Part shown: piece by piece, positions 7,979 through 17,831 of the stretch
Layout of the letters: every line of letters starts with the position of its first letter
How positions within the stretch are numbered: the first letter of the stretch is position 1
Assembly (NCBI RefSeq): GCF_028291745.1
Contig: NZ_JAQGNQ010000034.1
Coordinates: 1-47,920, forward strand
Reading direction: 5' to 3'
Source: Ramlibacter sp.
Lineage (GTDB): Bacteria; Pseudomonadota; Gammaproteobacteria; Burkholderiales; Burkholderiaceae_C
DNA: 47,920 nucleotides
Notes under the pieces: generated by a model
What the model saw: the letters and a program-made list of their open reading frames with translations, nothing else
What the model was told of the DNA's origin: nothing
Database searches by the model: none
Translations under genes and position numbers: made by a program

Positions 7979-9553
7979 TCAGATCGGATACTGGATGACC
8001 AGCGGCACGGTGCTGGAGATCCCGCCGGGCGAGGTGAACTTCAGCTCGAACGAGGTGGTCGCCTGACCGGTACCGGCGGCGTTGCACAGGGGCGCCGAGT
8101 TGGTCGCATCGAGGGTCACGCGGAAGGAGGTCGGCGTGAAGTTGGGATCGAGCACGTCCTGCACAGGCGTACCGCCGTCGACGCTGGCAGTGACCCCTTT
8201 GCCCGGCGCCTGGGCAGCGATGGTGGATCCGGCTGCCAGCGCACGGTTGTTGGCGTCGGCCGCAAACAGCGTGAACGTGTCCTTGCAGGTGCCGCTCAGC
8301 GTGAGCGTCGTCGCGACGAAGCCCTGCGCGGACAAGGCGCGCGCGCCGGCGGATGCACTCATGTTGATCCGGACGCTGGCGGCCAGCGGCGTGCTTTGCC
8401 CCGGCAGTTGCACGGTGCCGGTGACAGTCGCGACTCCGTTGCCGCGCGGATTCTGCACGCGGAAGTCCACCGAGCAGGTTCCGTTCACGGACGCGCAGGC
8501 GCCTTGGCTCGACGAGCCCACCGCGCCGAAGTCTGTGGTGAAACTGGCGGTGGTTCCGTCCGGGACCAGGTTGCCGTTCGCGTCGCGCATGAACGCCGAC
8601 ACCTTGGTGGTCGTTCCAGTGACGCCGCCGTCGATGTTGTGCTTTTCTGCAACGACTTCCAAGCCACCCGCCACCGTCAGACCGTTGCTGACCGACAAGG
8701 TGCTGGAAGGTACCGTGGCGCTACCGTTGGCGGCAGCGGTCGCCGTCACCACCACCGATGTGGGCGTGGTTCCGGACGTGACGGTGGTTACCACCACGCC
8801 TTCCGCATCGCTGGTGGATTGCGGAATGTTCAACGTCACATTGCCGTTGCTGACGCTGAAGTTGACGATCGCGCCCTGGACGGGCGAGTTGTTGGGGTCA
8901 GTCACCTTGAAGCGCAGGGTCGAGGTCTCGGAGCGACCGCTGCCACCCGCGCCCTTGATGACGATGGACGTCGGACTTGCGTCCAGGAACAGCATGGACG
9001 CCGGCACGGCCACTGCCGTGGCAGAACCGGACAGCTGGACGCCCTTCTTGGCGGTCACCGTCGTGGTGCCTACGAGTACCTGCGCAACGATGCTCTCGGC
9101 ACCCGCCTTGGTCGCGTCGCTGGCCTTGAAATCGATCCTGGCCTGGCCGTTGGCGTCCGTCAGCGCAGTGCCGGAGGCAGGCGCCAGCGTAAGCAGGCTG
9201 GCGTCAGCCTGAGAGAAAACGACAACGACGCCGCTCACCGGAGCGCCGGTCGGCCCCGTCACGGTAGCGACCGCGTGTCCCTGCTCGGTAGCCCCGAACT
9301 GTGCGGTGGCGACGTTGCCTGAATTCAGGAGAGACAGCGAGATCTGCCCGTCTGTGGACGCTTGAGTGCCGCCGGCGGTCGACGTGCTCACGCCGGTGGC
9401 CGAGCTGCTGCCGGTGCCGGTGGAGGTCGTCGTGGTGGTGCCTCCGGCCGTGGTGGAGCTGCCCGTCGTCCCGGCGCTGCCGCCGCCGCCGCCGCATGCC
9501 GCCAGTGCGGCGCTCAGGATGAGGGCAGTCAGGCCCGTCACACATCGGTTCAT
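7979..9553 (-). CDS. Ig-like (Big_1-type) repeat lipoprotein in the pil-aro operon
   Basis: A 524-residue predicted lipoprotein. Residues 1-20 form a signal peptide ending in LAAC, with Cys20 followed by five glycines. A Ser/Thr/Gly linker of about 45 residues comes next (about 22-66), then several beta-rich Ig-like modules of the invasin/Big_1 kind. These modules contain repeated elements such as GAPVSGVVVVFS, NNSPVQGAIVNFSV and DANGQARIDFKA. No catalytic motif is visible. An AAGGAAG ribosome-binding site precedes the ATG. It lies 33 bp after pilQ and 4 bp before aroK, so it should be co-expressed with the pilus. An outer-membrane anchor, pilus-associated or adhesin role is inference only. 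Confidence 0.8.
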   Translation of the reverse strand: MNRCVTGLTALILSAALAACGGGGGSAGTTGSSTTAGGTTTTTSTGTGSSSATGVSTSTAGGTQASTDGQISLSLLNSGNVATAQFGATEQGHAVATVTGPTGAPVSGVVVVFSQADASLLTLAPASGTALTDANGQARIDFKASDATKAGAESIVAQVLVGTTTVTAKKGVQLSGSATAVAVPASMLFLDASPTSIVIKGAGGSGRSETSTLRFKVTDPNNSPVQGAIVNFSVSNGNVTLNIPQSTSDAEGVVVTTVTSGTTPTSVVVTATAAANGSATVPSSTLSVSNGLTVAGGLEVVAEKHNIDGGVTGTTTKVSAFMRDANGNLVPDGTTASFTTDFGAVGSSSQGACASVNGTCSVDFRVQNPRGNGVATVTGTVQLPGQSTPLAASVRINMSASAGARALSAQGFVATTLTLSGTCKDTFTLFAADANNRALAAGSTIAAQAPGKGVTASVDGGTPVQDVLDPNFTPTSFRVTLDATNSAPLCNAAGTGQATTSFELKFTSPGGISSTVPLVIQYPI

Positions 9554-9586
9554 TCGAAACTTCCTTCTTGGGTACTGCTAATGACT

Positions 9587-11710
9587 TTAACGGCCGGAAG
9601 AAGGCTGGCGGTCCGCCACCATCTTCGGCGTGATGAACACCAGCATTTCCTGCTTGCTGGCATTGCGCTGTTTGTTCTTGAACAGGTTGCCGGCCACCGG
9701 GATGTCGCCCAGCAGCGGCACCTTGGTGATGGTTTCCTGGTCGCTCAATTCGAAGATGCCGCCGATCACGACGGTGCCGCCGTTCTCGACCAGCACCTGG
9801 GTCTTGATGTGCTTGGTGTCGATCGCGATACCCGCTGCCGTGGTCTCGCCGCGGCTGTCCTTGTTGATGTCCAGATCAAGGATGATGTTGCCCTCGGGGG
9901 TGATCTGCGGCGTCACTTCCAGCTTCAGCGTCGCGCGGCGGAAGGCCACCGAGGTGGCCCCCGAGGACGTCGCCTGCTGGTACGGGAACTCCGTACCCTG
10001 CTCGATCAGCGCCTTGGTCTTGTCGGCCGTCACGATGCGCGGGCTGGAGACCAGCTTGCCCTTGCCGTCGGCTTCGAGCGCGGACAGTTCGAGGTTCAGG
10101 AAGCGGTTCGCCGCGGAGCTGAAGATCGAGAGCGCGAAGGTCGACGGGTTGAAGCCGCCCACGCCCACCGCCGGCAGGTTCACGAAGTTGGTATTGACGG
10201 TGTTGAGCGCGCTGGTGCTGGTTTCGCCGGTGGTGCTCGACACCGCGTCGTAGCTGCCGCCGAAGGCGACGCGGTTGCCGCCGCCCACCGAGTAGCCGGC
10301 GTCGCCACCCTTGATGCCTCGCAAGTCGCTGCCGCCCAGGCGCACGCCCAGCGACTTGCCGAAGGTGTCCGAGGCTTCGACGATGCGCGCCTCGATCAGC
10401 ACCTGGCGCACCGCGATGTCGACGCGCGAGATGAGGGCCTGCACCTGCTCCAGCCTGGACGGCACGTCGGTGACGAACATCTGGTTGGTGCGCGGTTCGG
10501 CGATCGCGCTGCCGCGGGCGCTGAGGATGCGCGAGGAGCCGGTGCCGGTCAGTTGCACGGCGACGTCGGCCGCGCGGGTGTAATTGAGCTGGAAGGCCTG
10601 CGTGCGCAGCGGCTCCAGGCTCTGGAGCGCGGCGTTGGACTCGAGCTCCAGCTTCTCCTTGGCCGCGATTTCATCCTTCGGCGCGATCCACAGCACGTTG
10701 CCGCTTCGGCGCATGCCCAGGCCCTTGGCCTGCAGGATGATGTCCAGGGCCTGGTCCCACGGCACGTCTTTCAGGCGCAGGGTCACGGCACCGGTCACGG
10801 AGTCGGAGGTCACGATGTTGAAGTTGGTGAAGTCGGCGATCACCTGCAACAGGGAGCGCACTTCGATGTTCTGGAAGTTCAGCGACAGCTTCTCGCCACT
10901 GTAGCCCGGACCCTGGGTCAGCTTGGTCGGGTCCTGCTTCTGCTGGCGGACTTCCACCACGAACTGGTTGTCGGATTGATACGCGCTGTGCTCCCACACC
11001 CCACGCGGCTCGATGACCATCCGCACGCGGTCGCCCTGCTGGAAGGTGGTGACGGTCTGGATCGGGGTGCCGAAGTCGGTCACGTCCATCTTGCGGCGCA
11101 GGCCTTCGGGCAGCGTCGACTTGAGGAATTCGACCACCAGGGTCTGCCCTTGCTGGCGGATGTCCACGCCGACCTGGTTGCTCGCCAGGTCCACCACCAC
11201 GCGACCGGAGCCGTCGGGCCCGCGGCGGAAGTCCAGGTCCTTCAGGGGCTGGGTGTCGCGGTTGCGGCTCTCGGCGAACGCCGCCGCGCCCGGCGCCGGT
11301 GCGGCCTGGGCCACGCCGTCGAGGATCACGAACAGGCTCTTGCCATCGATCTGCGTGCGATAGTTGGTCGGCACCTTCAGGTTCAGCACCAGGCGCGCGC
11401 GGTCGGCGGCCTGCACCACGTTGACCGAGCGGACGTTGCCCATGTTCACGTCGACGGCGCTGCGGCCCATCGCGTTGCTCCCGCCCGGCACGTCCAGCGC
11501 TATGCGCGCCGGGGACTGGATCGTGAAGCCGGTCGGCACCGACGTCAGCGGCTCGCTGAAATCGATGCGCACGACTTCCGTGCCGCCCTGGACCGAGCCG
11601 GTCACGTTCTCGACCGCCGGGGCAGCCTGCACCGCGGTCGACCACAGGCCCACCCCCACCGCTGCCGCGGTGACCAGTGCTCGCCAACTCCACTTGCTCG
11701 TTTTCATCAT
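9587..11710 (-). CDS. pilQ: Type IV pilus secretin
   Basis: The outer-membrane pore for the type IV pilus, 707 residues. A signal peptide ends near AVQAAP (about residue 29). Two AMIN-type peptidoglycan-binding domains follow (about 35-240), then a secretin/TonB short N-terminal domain (LNFQNIEVRSLLQVIADFTNFNIV), an N1/N0-like domain (TRAADVAVQL) and the C-terminal secretin domain, with VQALISRVDIAVRQVLIEARIVEA and the final block VPLLGDIPVAGNLFKNK. The ATG at 11710 overlaps the pilP stop by 4 bp; a second ATG follows directly. This is the last structural gene of the pilMNOPQ cluster. Confidence 0.97.
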   Translation of the reverse strand: MMKTSKWSWRALVTAAAVGVGLWSTAVQAAPAVENVTGSVQGGTEVVRIDFSEPLTSVPTGFTIQSPARIALDVPGGSNAMGRSAVDVNMGNVRSVNVVQAADRARLVLNLKVPTNYRTQIDGKSLFVILDGVAQAAPAPGAAAFAESRNRDTQPLKDLDFRRGPDGSGRVVVDLASNQVGVDIRQQGQTLVVEFLKSTLPEGLRRKMDVTDFGTPIQTVTTFQQGDRVRMVIEPRGVWEHSAYQSDNQFVVEVRQQKQDPTKLTQGPGYSGEKLSLNFQNIEVRSLLQVIADFTNFNIVTSDSVTGAVTLRLKDVPWDQALDIILQAKGLGMRRSGNVLWIAPKDEIAAKEKLELESNAALQSLEPLRTQAFQLNYTRAADVAVQLTGTGSSRILSARGSAIAEPRTNQMFVTDVPSRLEQVQALISRVDIAVRQVLIEARIVEASDTFGKSLGVRLGGSDLRGIKGGDAGYSVGGGNRVAFGGSYDAVSSTTGETSTSALNTVNTNFVNLPAVGVGGFNPSTFALSIFSSAANRFLNLELSALEADGKGKLVSSPRIVTADKTKALIEQGTEFPYQQATSSGATSVAFRRATLKLEVTPQITPEGNIILDLDINKDSRGETTAAGIAIDTKHIKTQVLVENGGTVVIGGIFELSDQETITKVPLLGDIPVAGNLFKNKQRNASKQEMLVFITPKMVADRQPSSGR

Positions 11711-12249
11711 TTGGACTTCTCCTGCAGTTGCAGCGTCGCGACTCTCTCAACCCACTCGCCCGCGGCGTCCTGGACGAGCTCGCGCAGCACCACTTCGTTT
11801 TCCCCGACCTTGGTGATCCGGCCGTAGTTCTGGCCCAGGTAGTTCCCCGGCCGCGCCTGGTAGATCAGGTTGTCGACCTTGATCAGCGCCACCGGCTGGC
11901 CTTGCTTGTTCAGGCTGCCCACCATCGCCATCGCATCGAGCGGATAGGACTCCAGCGGCTCCTTGCGCCGATTCAGCTCGGGTGCCAGCAGCGCGGCGCT
12001 CGCGGTGCCCGCCTGTTGCGAGTCCTTCTTGAGTGCAAGCGTCAGCTTCTGGCTGCTGAAGGGTTCGACCGAGGCTTCCTGGCTATAGGACTCGGGCGTG
12101 AATTTCTTCGGCTCCGGAATCGGTGTTACGTGCGGCTTGGTGGCGGCACCCTGTTCGGCCATCCACTTCGTGATTTCCTCGTTGTCCGACGAACCGCAGG
12201 CGGCGAGCGCCGCGGTGGTCATCAGGGCGAGCAGCAATCGATGCTTCAT
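11707..12249 (-). CDS. pilP: Type IV pilus assembly lipoprotein
   Basis: An inner-membrane lipoprotein that links the PilNO complex to the PilQ secretin. It has 180 residues, with a signal peptide and lipobox LAAC placing the lipidated cysteine at residue 18. The C-terminal beta domain contains LIKVDNLIYQARPGNYLGQNYGRI, close to the family consensus for the HR domain that binds PilQ. It overlaps pilO by 4 bp upstream and pilQ by 4 bp downstream, so stoichiometric coupled translation is likely. Confidence 0.96.
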   Translation of the reverse strand: MKHRLLLALMTTAALAACGSSDNEEITKWMAEQGAATKPHVTPIPEPKKFTPESYSQEASVEPFSSQKLTLALKKDSQQAGTASAALLAPELNRRKEPLESYPLDAMAMVGSLNKQGQPVALIKVDNLIYQARPGNYLGQNYGRITKVGENEVVLRELVQDAAGEWVERVATLQLQEKSK

Positions 12250-12914
12250 TTCTTGGGCCCACCCTTGGTGGCCTTGCGCTGTGCGTCCACTTCGTCGCGG
12301 TCGAGGTAGCGGAAGGTCTTGGCCGTGGCGTCCATACTCAGATTGCCGTCCCTCGCCTGGTTGATCTCGAGGTTGTTGAGCGTCACGATGCGCGACAGGT
12401 GCGCGATGTCGGCCGCGAAGGCGCCGATGTCGTGGTACCGCCCGGCGACCTTCAGCGAGATCGGCAACTCGGCGTAGTACTCCTTGACGCTCACCTGGCC
12501 CGGGCGGAACAGGTCGAAGGTCAGGCTGCGGCCGAGGCCGGCCTGGTTGATGTCGGACAGCAGGGCGTCCATTTCCGCCTTGCTCGGAAGCTGCTTCTCG
12601 AGCTGGGTCACGTACTCCTTGACCTGTTCGCGCTGCTTGAGCAAGGCGTCGAGGTTGACCGCCTGGGTCAGCTTCTTCGAGTAGTCGACGCGCAGGGTTT
12701 CCTCTTCGTGCTGCCTGGCTGCGAGTTCATCGGCCGAATTCGTGAGCCACACGAACCACAGGGCGGCGACGATGGCGGCGGTGACCGCCGCGCACAGCGC
12801 CAACTTGGGAACGAGGGGCCAGGAGGCCGGGTCGTTGGGATTGAGGCCGCGGAACTGCGCTGCGATCTGTTCCTTCAGATCGCCAAGGTCCAGCCTGGAT
12901 GCGGAGGTCGCCAT
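12246..12914 (-). CDS. pilO: Type IV pilus alignment protein
   Basis: An inner-membrane protein that pairs with PilN in the alignment subcomplex. It has 222 residues: a cytoplasmic N-terminus of about 30 residues, one membrane segment (LALCAAVTAAIVAALWFVWL, about 38-57), a periplasmic coiled coil rich in Glu/Lys/Gln, and a ferredoxin-like domain (YYAELPISLKVAGRYHDIGAF). The NPNDPASWP motif before the helix is typical of PilO in this group. The start follows pilN by 41 bp, the widest gap in the pil cluster, and the stop overlaps pilP. Confidence 0.96.
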   Translation of the reverse strand: MATSASRLDLGDLKEQIAAQFRGLNPNDPASWPLVPKLALCAAVTAAIVAALWFVWLTNSADELAARQHEEETLRVDYSKKLTQAVNLDALLKQREQVKEYVTQLEKQLPSKAEMDALLSDINQAGLGRSLTFDLFRPGQVSVKEYYAELPISLKVAGRYHDIGAFAADIAHLSRIVTLNNLEINQARDGNLSMDATAKTFRYLDRDEVDAQRKATKGGPKK

Positions 12915-12955
12915 ATTTCAATCCGTGGTTGCGGGATGCTGGGAAGAGCGCGGCA

Positions 12956-13666
12956 TCACTTGGTGGCCGAAGCAGCGCCCATGGCGGCGATGGCGGAGCC
13001 CACCGGGGCGGGGCCGACTGCGACCGTGGACGTCAGGGGCGGCTTGCTGCCCGAGGTGGGCGCAGCCGATGCAGCCGAAGCCGCGGAGGCGGCCTTTTGC
13101 GCCTCGCTGGCACGCACCAGCTTCACGTTCATGCGGAAGTTGGCGACCCGGCGCTGGTCCTTCGGGGTGAGCGCCACGTTGCCGGCGACGATCTCCACCA
13201 GTTCCGGACGCGACAGCCACTGGCTGCTGCCGCCCAGGTTGCGCAGCAGTTCGGAGACGCGCTCGTTCGACTGCGCGACACCGTTGATGGCGACGGTGTC
13301 GTTCGTCTGCTTCATGCTGGTGACGTACACGCCATCCGGCAGCAGCCGCGACAGTTCGTTGAGCAGGTGCACCGGCATGTTGCGATCGGCCTGCAGGTCT
13401 TCCACCGCCTGCTGGCGTGCGCGCAGCGCGGCGATCTCCTCCTGCAGGGACGCGATGTCCTTGATCTTCGAGTCGAGCTTCTTGATCTCGGAAGTCAGCA
13501 TCCGGTTGCGGTCTTCCTGGTTGCTGATGCGGGCCCCGTACCAGAGCCAGATGCCGCCAGCGATCACGGCACCCGTCACGGCGGCGGCGCCCAGCCCCGC
13601 ATAGAACATTTCGCGCCGCAGCTTGCGGGCCGCTTCCCGGTGCGGCAGCAGGTTGATCAGGATCAC
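12956..13666 (-). CDS. pilN: Type IV pilus assembly protein PilN
   Basis: An inner-membrane protein that binds PilM through its short cytoplasmic tail. It has 236 residues. The very N-terminus INLLPHREAARK is the conserved PilM-binding motif. One membrane helix follows (about 22-42), then a coiled coil and a periplasmic ferredoxin-like domain. The C-terminus ends in an unusual Ala/Ser/Pro-rich tail of about 40 residues. The reading frame is open far upstream, but the INLLP motif fixes the start at the GTG at 13666, whose GTGA overlaps the pilM stop. Confidence 0.95.
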   Translation of the reverse strand: MILINLLPHREAARKLRREMFYAGLGAAAVTGAVIAGGIWLWYGARISNQEDRNRMLTSEIKKLDSKIKDIASLQEEIAALRARQQAVEDLQADRNMPVHLLNELSRLLPDGVYVTSMKQTNDTVAINGVAQSNERVSELLRNLGGSSQWLSRPELVEIVAGNVALTPKDQRRVANFRMNVKLVRASEAQKAASAASAASAAPTSGSKPPLTSTVAVGPAPVGSAIAAMGAASATK

Positions 13667-14742
13667 TGCAGGAATCTCCGCATGGCCAGTCCGCAGGACG
13701 TGAGGTACGAGGGCGCTTCGCGCCGCACCTTCTTCTCGCGGATGTTGTCGCCGAACTGCATGCCGGCAAAGGGATCGGCCAGCTCGCAGGGAAAGGATGT
13801 CTGGGCGGTGATCGCCTCGCCCAGCCCGGGCAGCGCCGCGGAACCACCGGCCACCATGATGTGGTCGACGCGGTTGTGCGGCGTGCTGGTGAAGAAGAAC
13901 TGCAGCGCGCGCGCGACTTCCTGCGCCATGCTGTCGACGAAAGGCCGCAGCACGCCGCCCTCGTAGTCCTCCGGCAGTTCGCCGCTGCGCTTCTTGCTCT
14001 CGGCCTCTTCCGGCGAGAAGCCGTACTGGCGCACGATCAGCTGCGTGAGCTGGGCGCCGCCGAAGGCCTGGTCGCGGTCGTAGAGGACCTCGTCGTTGCG
14101 GATCACCTGCATGCTGGTGGTGGAGGCGCCCACTTCGAACAGCGCCACCATCTGGTCCTTGCCGTCGCGCGGCAGGTTGCCGATCAAGCGGCCGGCAGCC
14201 AGGCGCGAGGCATACGACTCGACGTCGATGATCACCGGCCGGAGGCCGGCGGCTTCGGCCAGGCCCTGGCGGTCCTGCACCTTTTCCTTGCGCGAGGCGG
14301 CGATCAGCACCTCGACGTCGCCGGCCGAGGTGGTGCTCGGGCCGACCACGCAGAAGTCCAGGCTCACCTCGTCCAGCGAGAAGGGGATGTACTGGTTGGC
14401 CTCGGTCTCCACCTGGATCTCCAGTTCCTGGTCGGACATGCCGCCCGGCAGGATGATCTTCTTGGTAATGACCGCGGACGCCGGCAGCGCCATGGCGACG
14501 TTGCGCGTGCGGGTGCCGCTCTTCTTGACCACGCGGCGCATGGCCTCGGCCACTTCGTCGAACTTCTCGACGTTGCCGTCGTTGATCCAGCCGCGCTCGA
14601 GGGGCTCGATGGCGCACCGCTCGAGCACGAAGCTGCCATCCTTGCCGCGGCCCAATTCCACCAACTTGACGCTCGAAGAGCTGATATCCAGGCCCAGCAG
14701 AGGTGCTGCCTGGCGGCCAAACAATGAGCCGAATGCGATCAA
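13663..14742 (-). CDS. pilM: Type IV pilus assembly ATPase-like protein PilM
   Basis: An actin/FtsA-like cytoplasmic protein that recruits PilN and connects to the pilus motors. It has 359 residues. The phosphate-binding loop LLGLDISSSSVKLVEL is at residues 16-31 and the second nucleotide motif IMVAGGSAALPGL near residue 296. The start codon is TTG at 14742, supported by AGGAG 7 bases upstream; no ATG lies nearby in frame. This is the first gene of a 13-gene co-directional run, with a promoter candidate about 57 bp upstream. Confidence 0.96.
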   Translation of the reverse strand: MIAFGSLFGRQAAPLLGLDISSSSVKLVELGRGKDGSFVLERCAIEPLERGWINDGNVEKFDEVAEAMRRVVKKSGTRTRNVAMALPASAVITKKIILPGGMSDQELEIQVETEANQYIPFSLDEVSLDFCVVGPSTTSAGDVEVLIAASRKEKVQDRQGLAEAAGLRPVIIDVESYASRLAAGRLIGNLPRDGKDQMVALFEVGASTTSMQVIRNDEVLYDRDQAFGGAQLTQLIVRQYGFSPEEAESKKRSGELPEDYEGGVLRPFVDSMAQEVARALQFFFTSTPHNRVDHIMVAGGSAALPGLGEAITAQTSFPCELADPFAGMQFGDNIREKKVRREAPSYLTSCGLAMRRFLQ

Positions 14743-14798
14743 ACCCGTCTCCTGAGACGCCTCGTTTCAAGGCGTAACGAACTTAAGATTCCACTTCA

Positions 14799-14827
14799 AT
14801 GCTAGCAGTAACATCCTTGTCGGACAA
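14799..14827 (-). promoter_or_regulatory. Predicted sigma-70 promoter of the pilM operon
   Basis: On the minus strand TTGTCC (-35) and TAGCAT (-10) are separated by exactly 17 bases, about 57 bp before the pilM start. Each box matches consensus at 4 of 6 positions. The site lies in the 271-bp gap shared with the divergent mrcA gene, the same pilM/mrcA arrangement known from many proteobacteria. I could not fix a convincing mrcA promoter; a TATAAC at 14877-14882 is the best -10 candidate but lacks a well-spaced -35. Confidence 0.55.
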
Positions 14828-15013
14828 AGGAAAATCCGGATTCGGGGTACCTGGTCCGTTGTCAAAAGCCGACGGGTATAACTGCCATACTGCTGTGGCT
14901 TGAGGCTCGCGTCCAATACGGACCGATACCCGGTGTGGAACCGGCGCCCGACGGGCCGGCTCAGACACAGGCATTTGTTCAATGGGCGCCCCGTGGGGCC
15001 CCGATGGAGTTCT

Positions 15014-17500
15014 ATGGCTTCCGATTCTTCTTCCGACGACGCCGCGGGCGAGGCCCCGGGCCGTCCGCGTCCTGCCTGGCAACGCTTCATCCTCAAGTTC
15101 TTCGGCTGGGTCTTCGGCCTCGCGTTTGCCGGCCTCTTCGCGGTGCTCACGATCGCCGGCGTGGCGCTGGCCGTCGCTTATCCCAACCTGCCGGACATCA
15201 GCGACCTGTCCGATTACCGGCCCAAGCTGCCGATGCGCATCTTCACTGCCGATGGCGTCCTGATGGGCGAATTCGGGGAAGAGCGGCGCAACCTCACGCC
15301 GATCAACGAGATCCCCGCGGTCATGAAGAACGCGGTGCTGGCGATCGAGGACGCGCGCTTCTATTCGCACAGCGGTGTCGACTACAAGGGCATGATGCGC
15401 GCCGGCATCGCCAACCTGGGCCGCGCCAAGAGCCAGGGCGCCTCCACCATCACCATGCAGGTGGCGCGCAACGTCTATCTCTCCACCGAGAAGACCTTCA
15501 CCCGCAAGCTCTATGAGGTGCTGCTCACCTTCAAGCTGGAACACCAGCTGGCCAAGGACCAGATCCTCGAGATCTACATGAACCAGATCTTCCTGGGCAA
15601 CCGCGCCTATGGCTTCGCGGCCGCCTGCGAGACCTATTTCGGCAAGCCCCTGAAGGACATCACGATCGCCGAGGCCGCGATGCTGGCCGGCCTGCCGAAG
15701 GCGCCTTCGGCCTTCAACCCGGTGACCAATCCCTCGCGTGCCCGTGCCCGGCAGCTGTACATCATCGAACGGATGGAGGAGAACGGCTTCATCACGGCAG
15801 CGCAGGCCGAGGAAGCCAAGAAGCAGGAACTGCACGTTCGCACCGGCGCGCAGACCACCGCGATCCGCGCCGAATACATCGCCGAGACCGTGCGCCAGCT
15901 GGTGTTCGCGCAATACGGCGACGCCGCCTACACGCGCGGCCTGAACGTCTACACCACCATCAAGGCCGACCAGCAGGAGGCCGCGTACCGCGCCCTGCGC
16001 AAGGGCATCATGGATTACGAGAAGCGCCAGATCTACCGCGGTCCCGAGCGCTTCGTCGACCTGCCGAACGACCCGAAGGAACTCGATGATGCGGTCGACG
16101 ACGCGCTGGCCGAGCACCCCGACAACGGCGACGTGATGGCCGCCGTGGTGCTGGAGGTGGGGCCCAAGAAGATTGTGGCCGTGCGCGGCACCGGCGAGCG
16201 CTTCGACATCGTCGGCGACGGCCTCAACGCGGCGCGCTCGGGCCTGTCCGACAAGGCCACGCCGAAGATCAAGATCCGCCGCGGCGCGGTCATCCGGGTG
16301 ATGAAGACGCCCAAGGACACCTGGGAGATCACGCAGCTGCCCGAGGTGGAAGGCGCCTTCGTCGGGGTCGATCCGCGCGACGGTTCGGTGCACGCCATGG
16401 TCGGCGGCTTCGACTTCAACAAGAACAAGTTCAACCACGTGACGCAGGCCTGGCGCCAGCCTGGCTCCGGCTTCAAGCCCTTCATCTATTCCGCGGCGCT
16501 GGAGAAGGGCTTCTCGCCCAGCACGATCATCAATGACGGGCCCCTGTTCTTCGGCGGCGACGTCACCGGCGGCCCGCCCTGGGAGCCGAAGAACTACGAC
16601 GGCAAGTTCGAAGGGCCGATGCCGCTGCATACCGCACTGGCAAAGTCCAAGAACATGGTGTCGATCCGCATCCTGCAGGCCGTGGGCACGCAGAACGCGC
16701 AGGACTGGATTTCCCGCTTCGGCTTCGACCCGGAAAAGCATCCGCCCTACCTCACCATGGCGCTGGGCGCCGGCTCGGTCACGCCGATGCAGATGGCGCT
16801 GGGTTATTCGGTGTTCGCCAATGGCGGCTACCGCATCAACCCGTGGCTGATCACCCGGATCACCGACCAGAAGGGCAAGGCCCTGGTGGAAAGCCAGCCG
16901 CCGCTGCTGAACGAATCCATGCGCGCGATCGACGCCCGCAACGCTTTCGTGATGAACCGCCTGCTGCAGGAAGTCGCCCGCGTCGGCACGGCCGCGCGCG
17001 CCCAGCGCGAGCTGAAGCGCCCGGATCTCTACGGCAAGACCGGCACCACCAACGACTCCATCGACACCTGGATGAACGGCTTCCAGCCGACGCTGGTGGC
17101 GATCGTCTGGATGGGCTACGACACGCCGCGCTCGCTGGGCGACCGCGAGACCGGTGGCGGCCTGTCGCTGCCGGTGTGGGTCGACTTCATGCAGACGGCG
17201 CTCAAGGGCGTACCGATCATGGAGCCGGCCGCGCCGGAAGGCCTGGTGAACGTCAACGGCGAGTGGTACTACGAGGAGTACGCGCGCGGCAACGGCGTCG
17301 CCAGCCTCGGCCTGTCGGGGGATACGGGCAGCAGCGATGCGCCCCGCTCGCCGCCGCCGCGGATCTCCGGCTCCTCGGGCGAGCAGGCACCGGGCAATCC
17401 GAACGACCGCAGCATGCTCAACGCCAACGGCATGCCGCCGCCGGTCCCGGCAGCACCCACCGACGAGCGCCGCAGCATCCTCGACCTGTTCAGGAACTGA
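15014..17500 (+). CDS. mrcA: Penicillin-binding protein 1A (bifunctional peptidoglycan synthase)
   Basis: Polymerises and cross-links peptidoglycan. It has 828 residues from the ATG at 15014, which has GGAG 4 bases upstream; an ATG at 14900 would add an arginine-rich stretch of no coding character. A short cytoplasmic tail leads to one membrane anchor (about 25-55). The glycosyltransferase domain has the catalytic Glu112 in [15 protein letters not shown]. The transpeptidase domain has SGFK with Ser485, SKN at 545-547 and KTG from Lys675. The last 60 residues are a Pro/Gly/Ser-rich tail. Divergent from pilM; its 3' end overlaps the convergent cyaY by 11 bp. Confidence 0.96.
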   Translation: MASDSSSDDAAGEAPGRPRPAWQRFILKFFGWVFGLAFAGLFAVLTIAGVALAVAYPNLPDISDLSDYRPKLPMRIFTADGVLMGEFGEERRNLTPINEIPAVMKNAVLAIEDARFYSHSGVDYKGMMRAGIANLGRAKSQGASTITMQVARNVYLSTEKTFTRKLYEVLLTFKLEHQLAKDQILEIYMNQIFLGNRAYGFAAACETYFGKPLKDITIAEAAMLAGLPKAPSAFNPVTNPSRARARQLYIIERMEENGFITAAQAEEAKKQELHVRTGAQTTAIRAEYIAETVRQLVFAQYGDAAYTRGLNVYTTIKADQQEAAYRALRKGIMDYEKRQIYRGPERFVDLPNDPKELDDAVDDALAEHPDNGDVMAAVVLEVGPKKIVAVRGTGERFDIVGDGLNAARSGLSDKATPKIKIRRGAVIRVMKTPKDTWEITQLPEVEGAFVGVDPRDGSVHAMVGGFDFNKNKFNHVTQAWRQPGSGFKPFIYSAALEKGFSPSTIINDGPLFFGGDVTGGPPWEPKNYDGKFEGPMPLHTALAKSKNMVSIRILQAVGTQNAQDWISRFGFDPEKHPPYLTMALGAGSVTPMQMALGYSVFANGGYRINPWLITRITDQKGKALVESQPPLLNESMRAIDARNAFVMNRLLQEVARVGTAARAQRELKRPDLYGKTGTTNDSIDTWMNGFQPTLVAIVWMGYDTPRSLGDRETGGGLSLPVWVDFMQTALKGVPIMEPAAPEGLVNVNGEWYYEEYARGNGVASLGLSGDTGSSDAPRSPPPRISGSSGEQAPGNPNDRSMLNANGMPPPVPAAPTDERRSILDLFRN

Positions 17501-17819
17501 ACTTCACCGGCCGGCCGGCTTGCTCGCTCGCGTAGCGGTCCAGGTCGGCGAAGAACTCGCTGGCGCTCCTGCTGTCGCGCCAGCCTGCACCGTCCCACTT
17601 GTAGTGGAAGCCGCCCGCCCGGGCGGCCAGCCACACTTCGTGCAGGGGCTTCTGCAGGTTGACGATGATCTGGCTGCGATCTTCGAAGGTCAGGGTCACC
17701 ATGCCGCCGACCCGCTGGTTGTCGATATCGGCATCGCTGCTTTCGTTGATGCGGTCGCAACTTGCCTCGACACTTGCCAGCAGGGCTTCGGCGCGATCGA
17801 GGTACTCGAGATCGGTCAT
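17490..17819 (-). CDS. cyaY: Frataxin-like iron-sulfur cluster assembly protein
   Basis: A 109-residue cytosolic protein that binds iron and tunes IscS/IscU cluster assembly. The acidic first helix ([20 protein letters not shown]) and the strand block [21 protein letters not shown], ending in [16 protein letters not shown], match the CyaY fold. The frame is open 10 codons further upstream, but MTDLEYLD at 17819 fits the family start. It is divergent from lptM, with only 12 bp between the two start codons, and its stop overlaps the end of mrcA. Confidence 0.95.
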   Translation of the reverse strand: MTDLEYLDRAEALLASVEASCDRINESSDADIDNQRVGGMVTLTFEDRSQIIVNLQKPLHEVWLAARAGGFHYKWDGAGWRDSRSASEFFADLDRYASEQAGRPVKFSS

Positions 17820-17831
17820 TACAATTTCCAG

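Noticed and set aside
14783..16741. Long minus-strand open frame opposite mrcA (about 650 codons)
   Set aside because: Shadow of a GC-rich gene: it lies exactly antiparallel to a clear PBP1A, is rich in Gly, Arg, Val and His and has no family motif.
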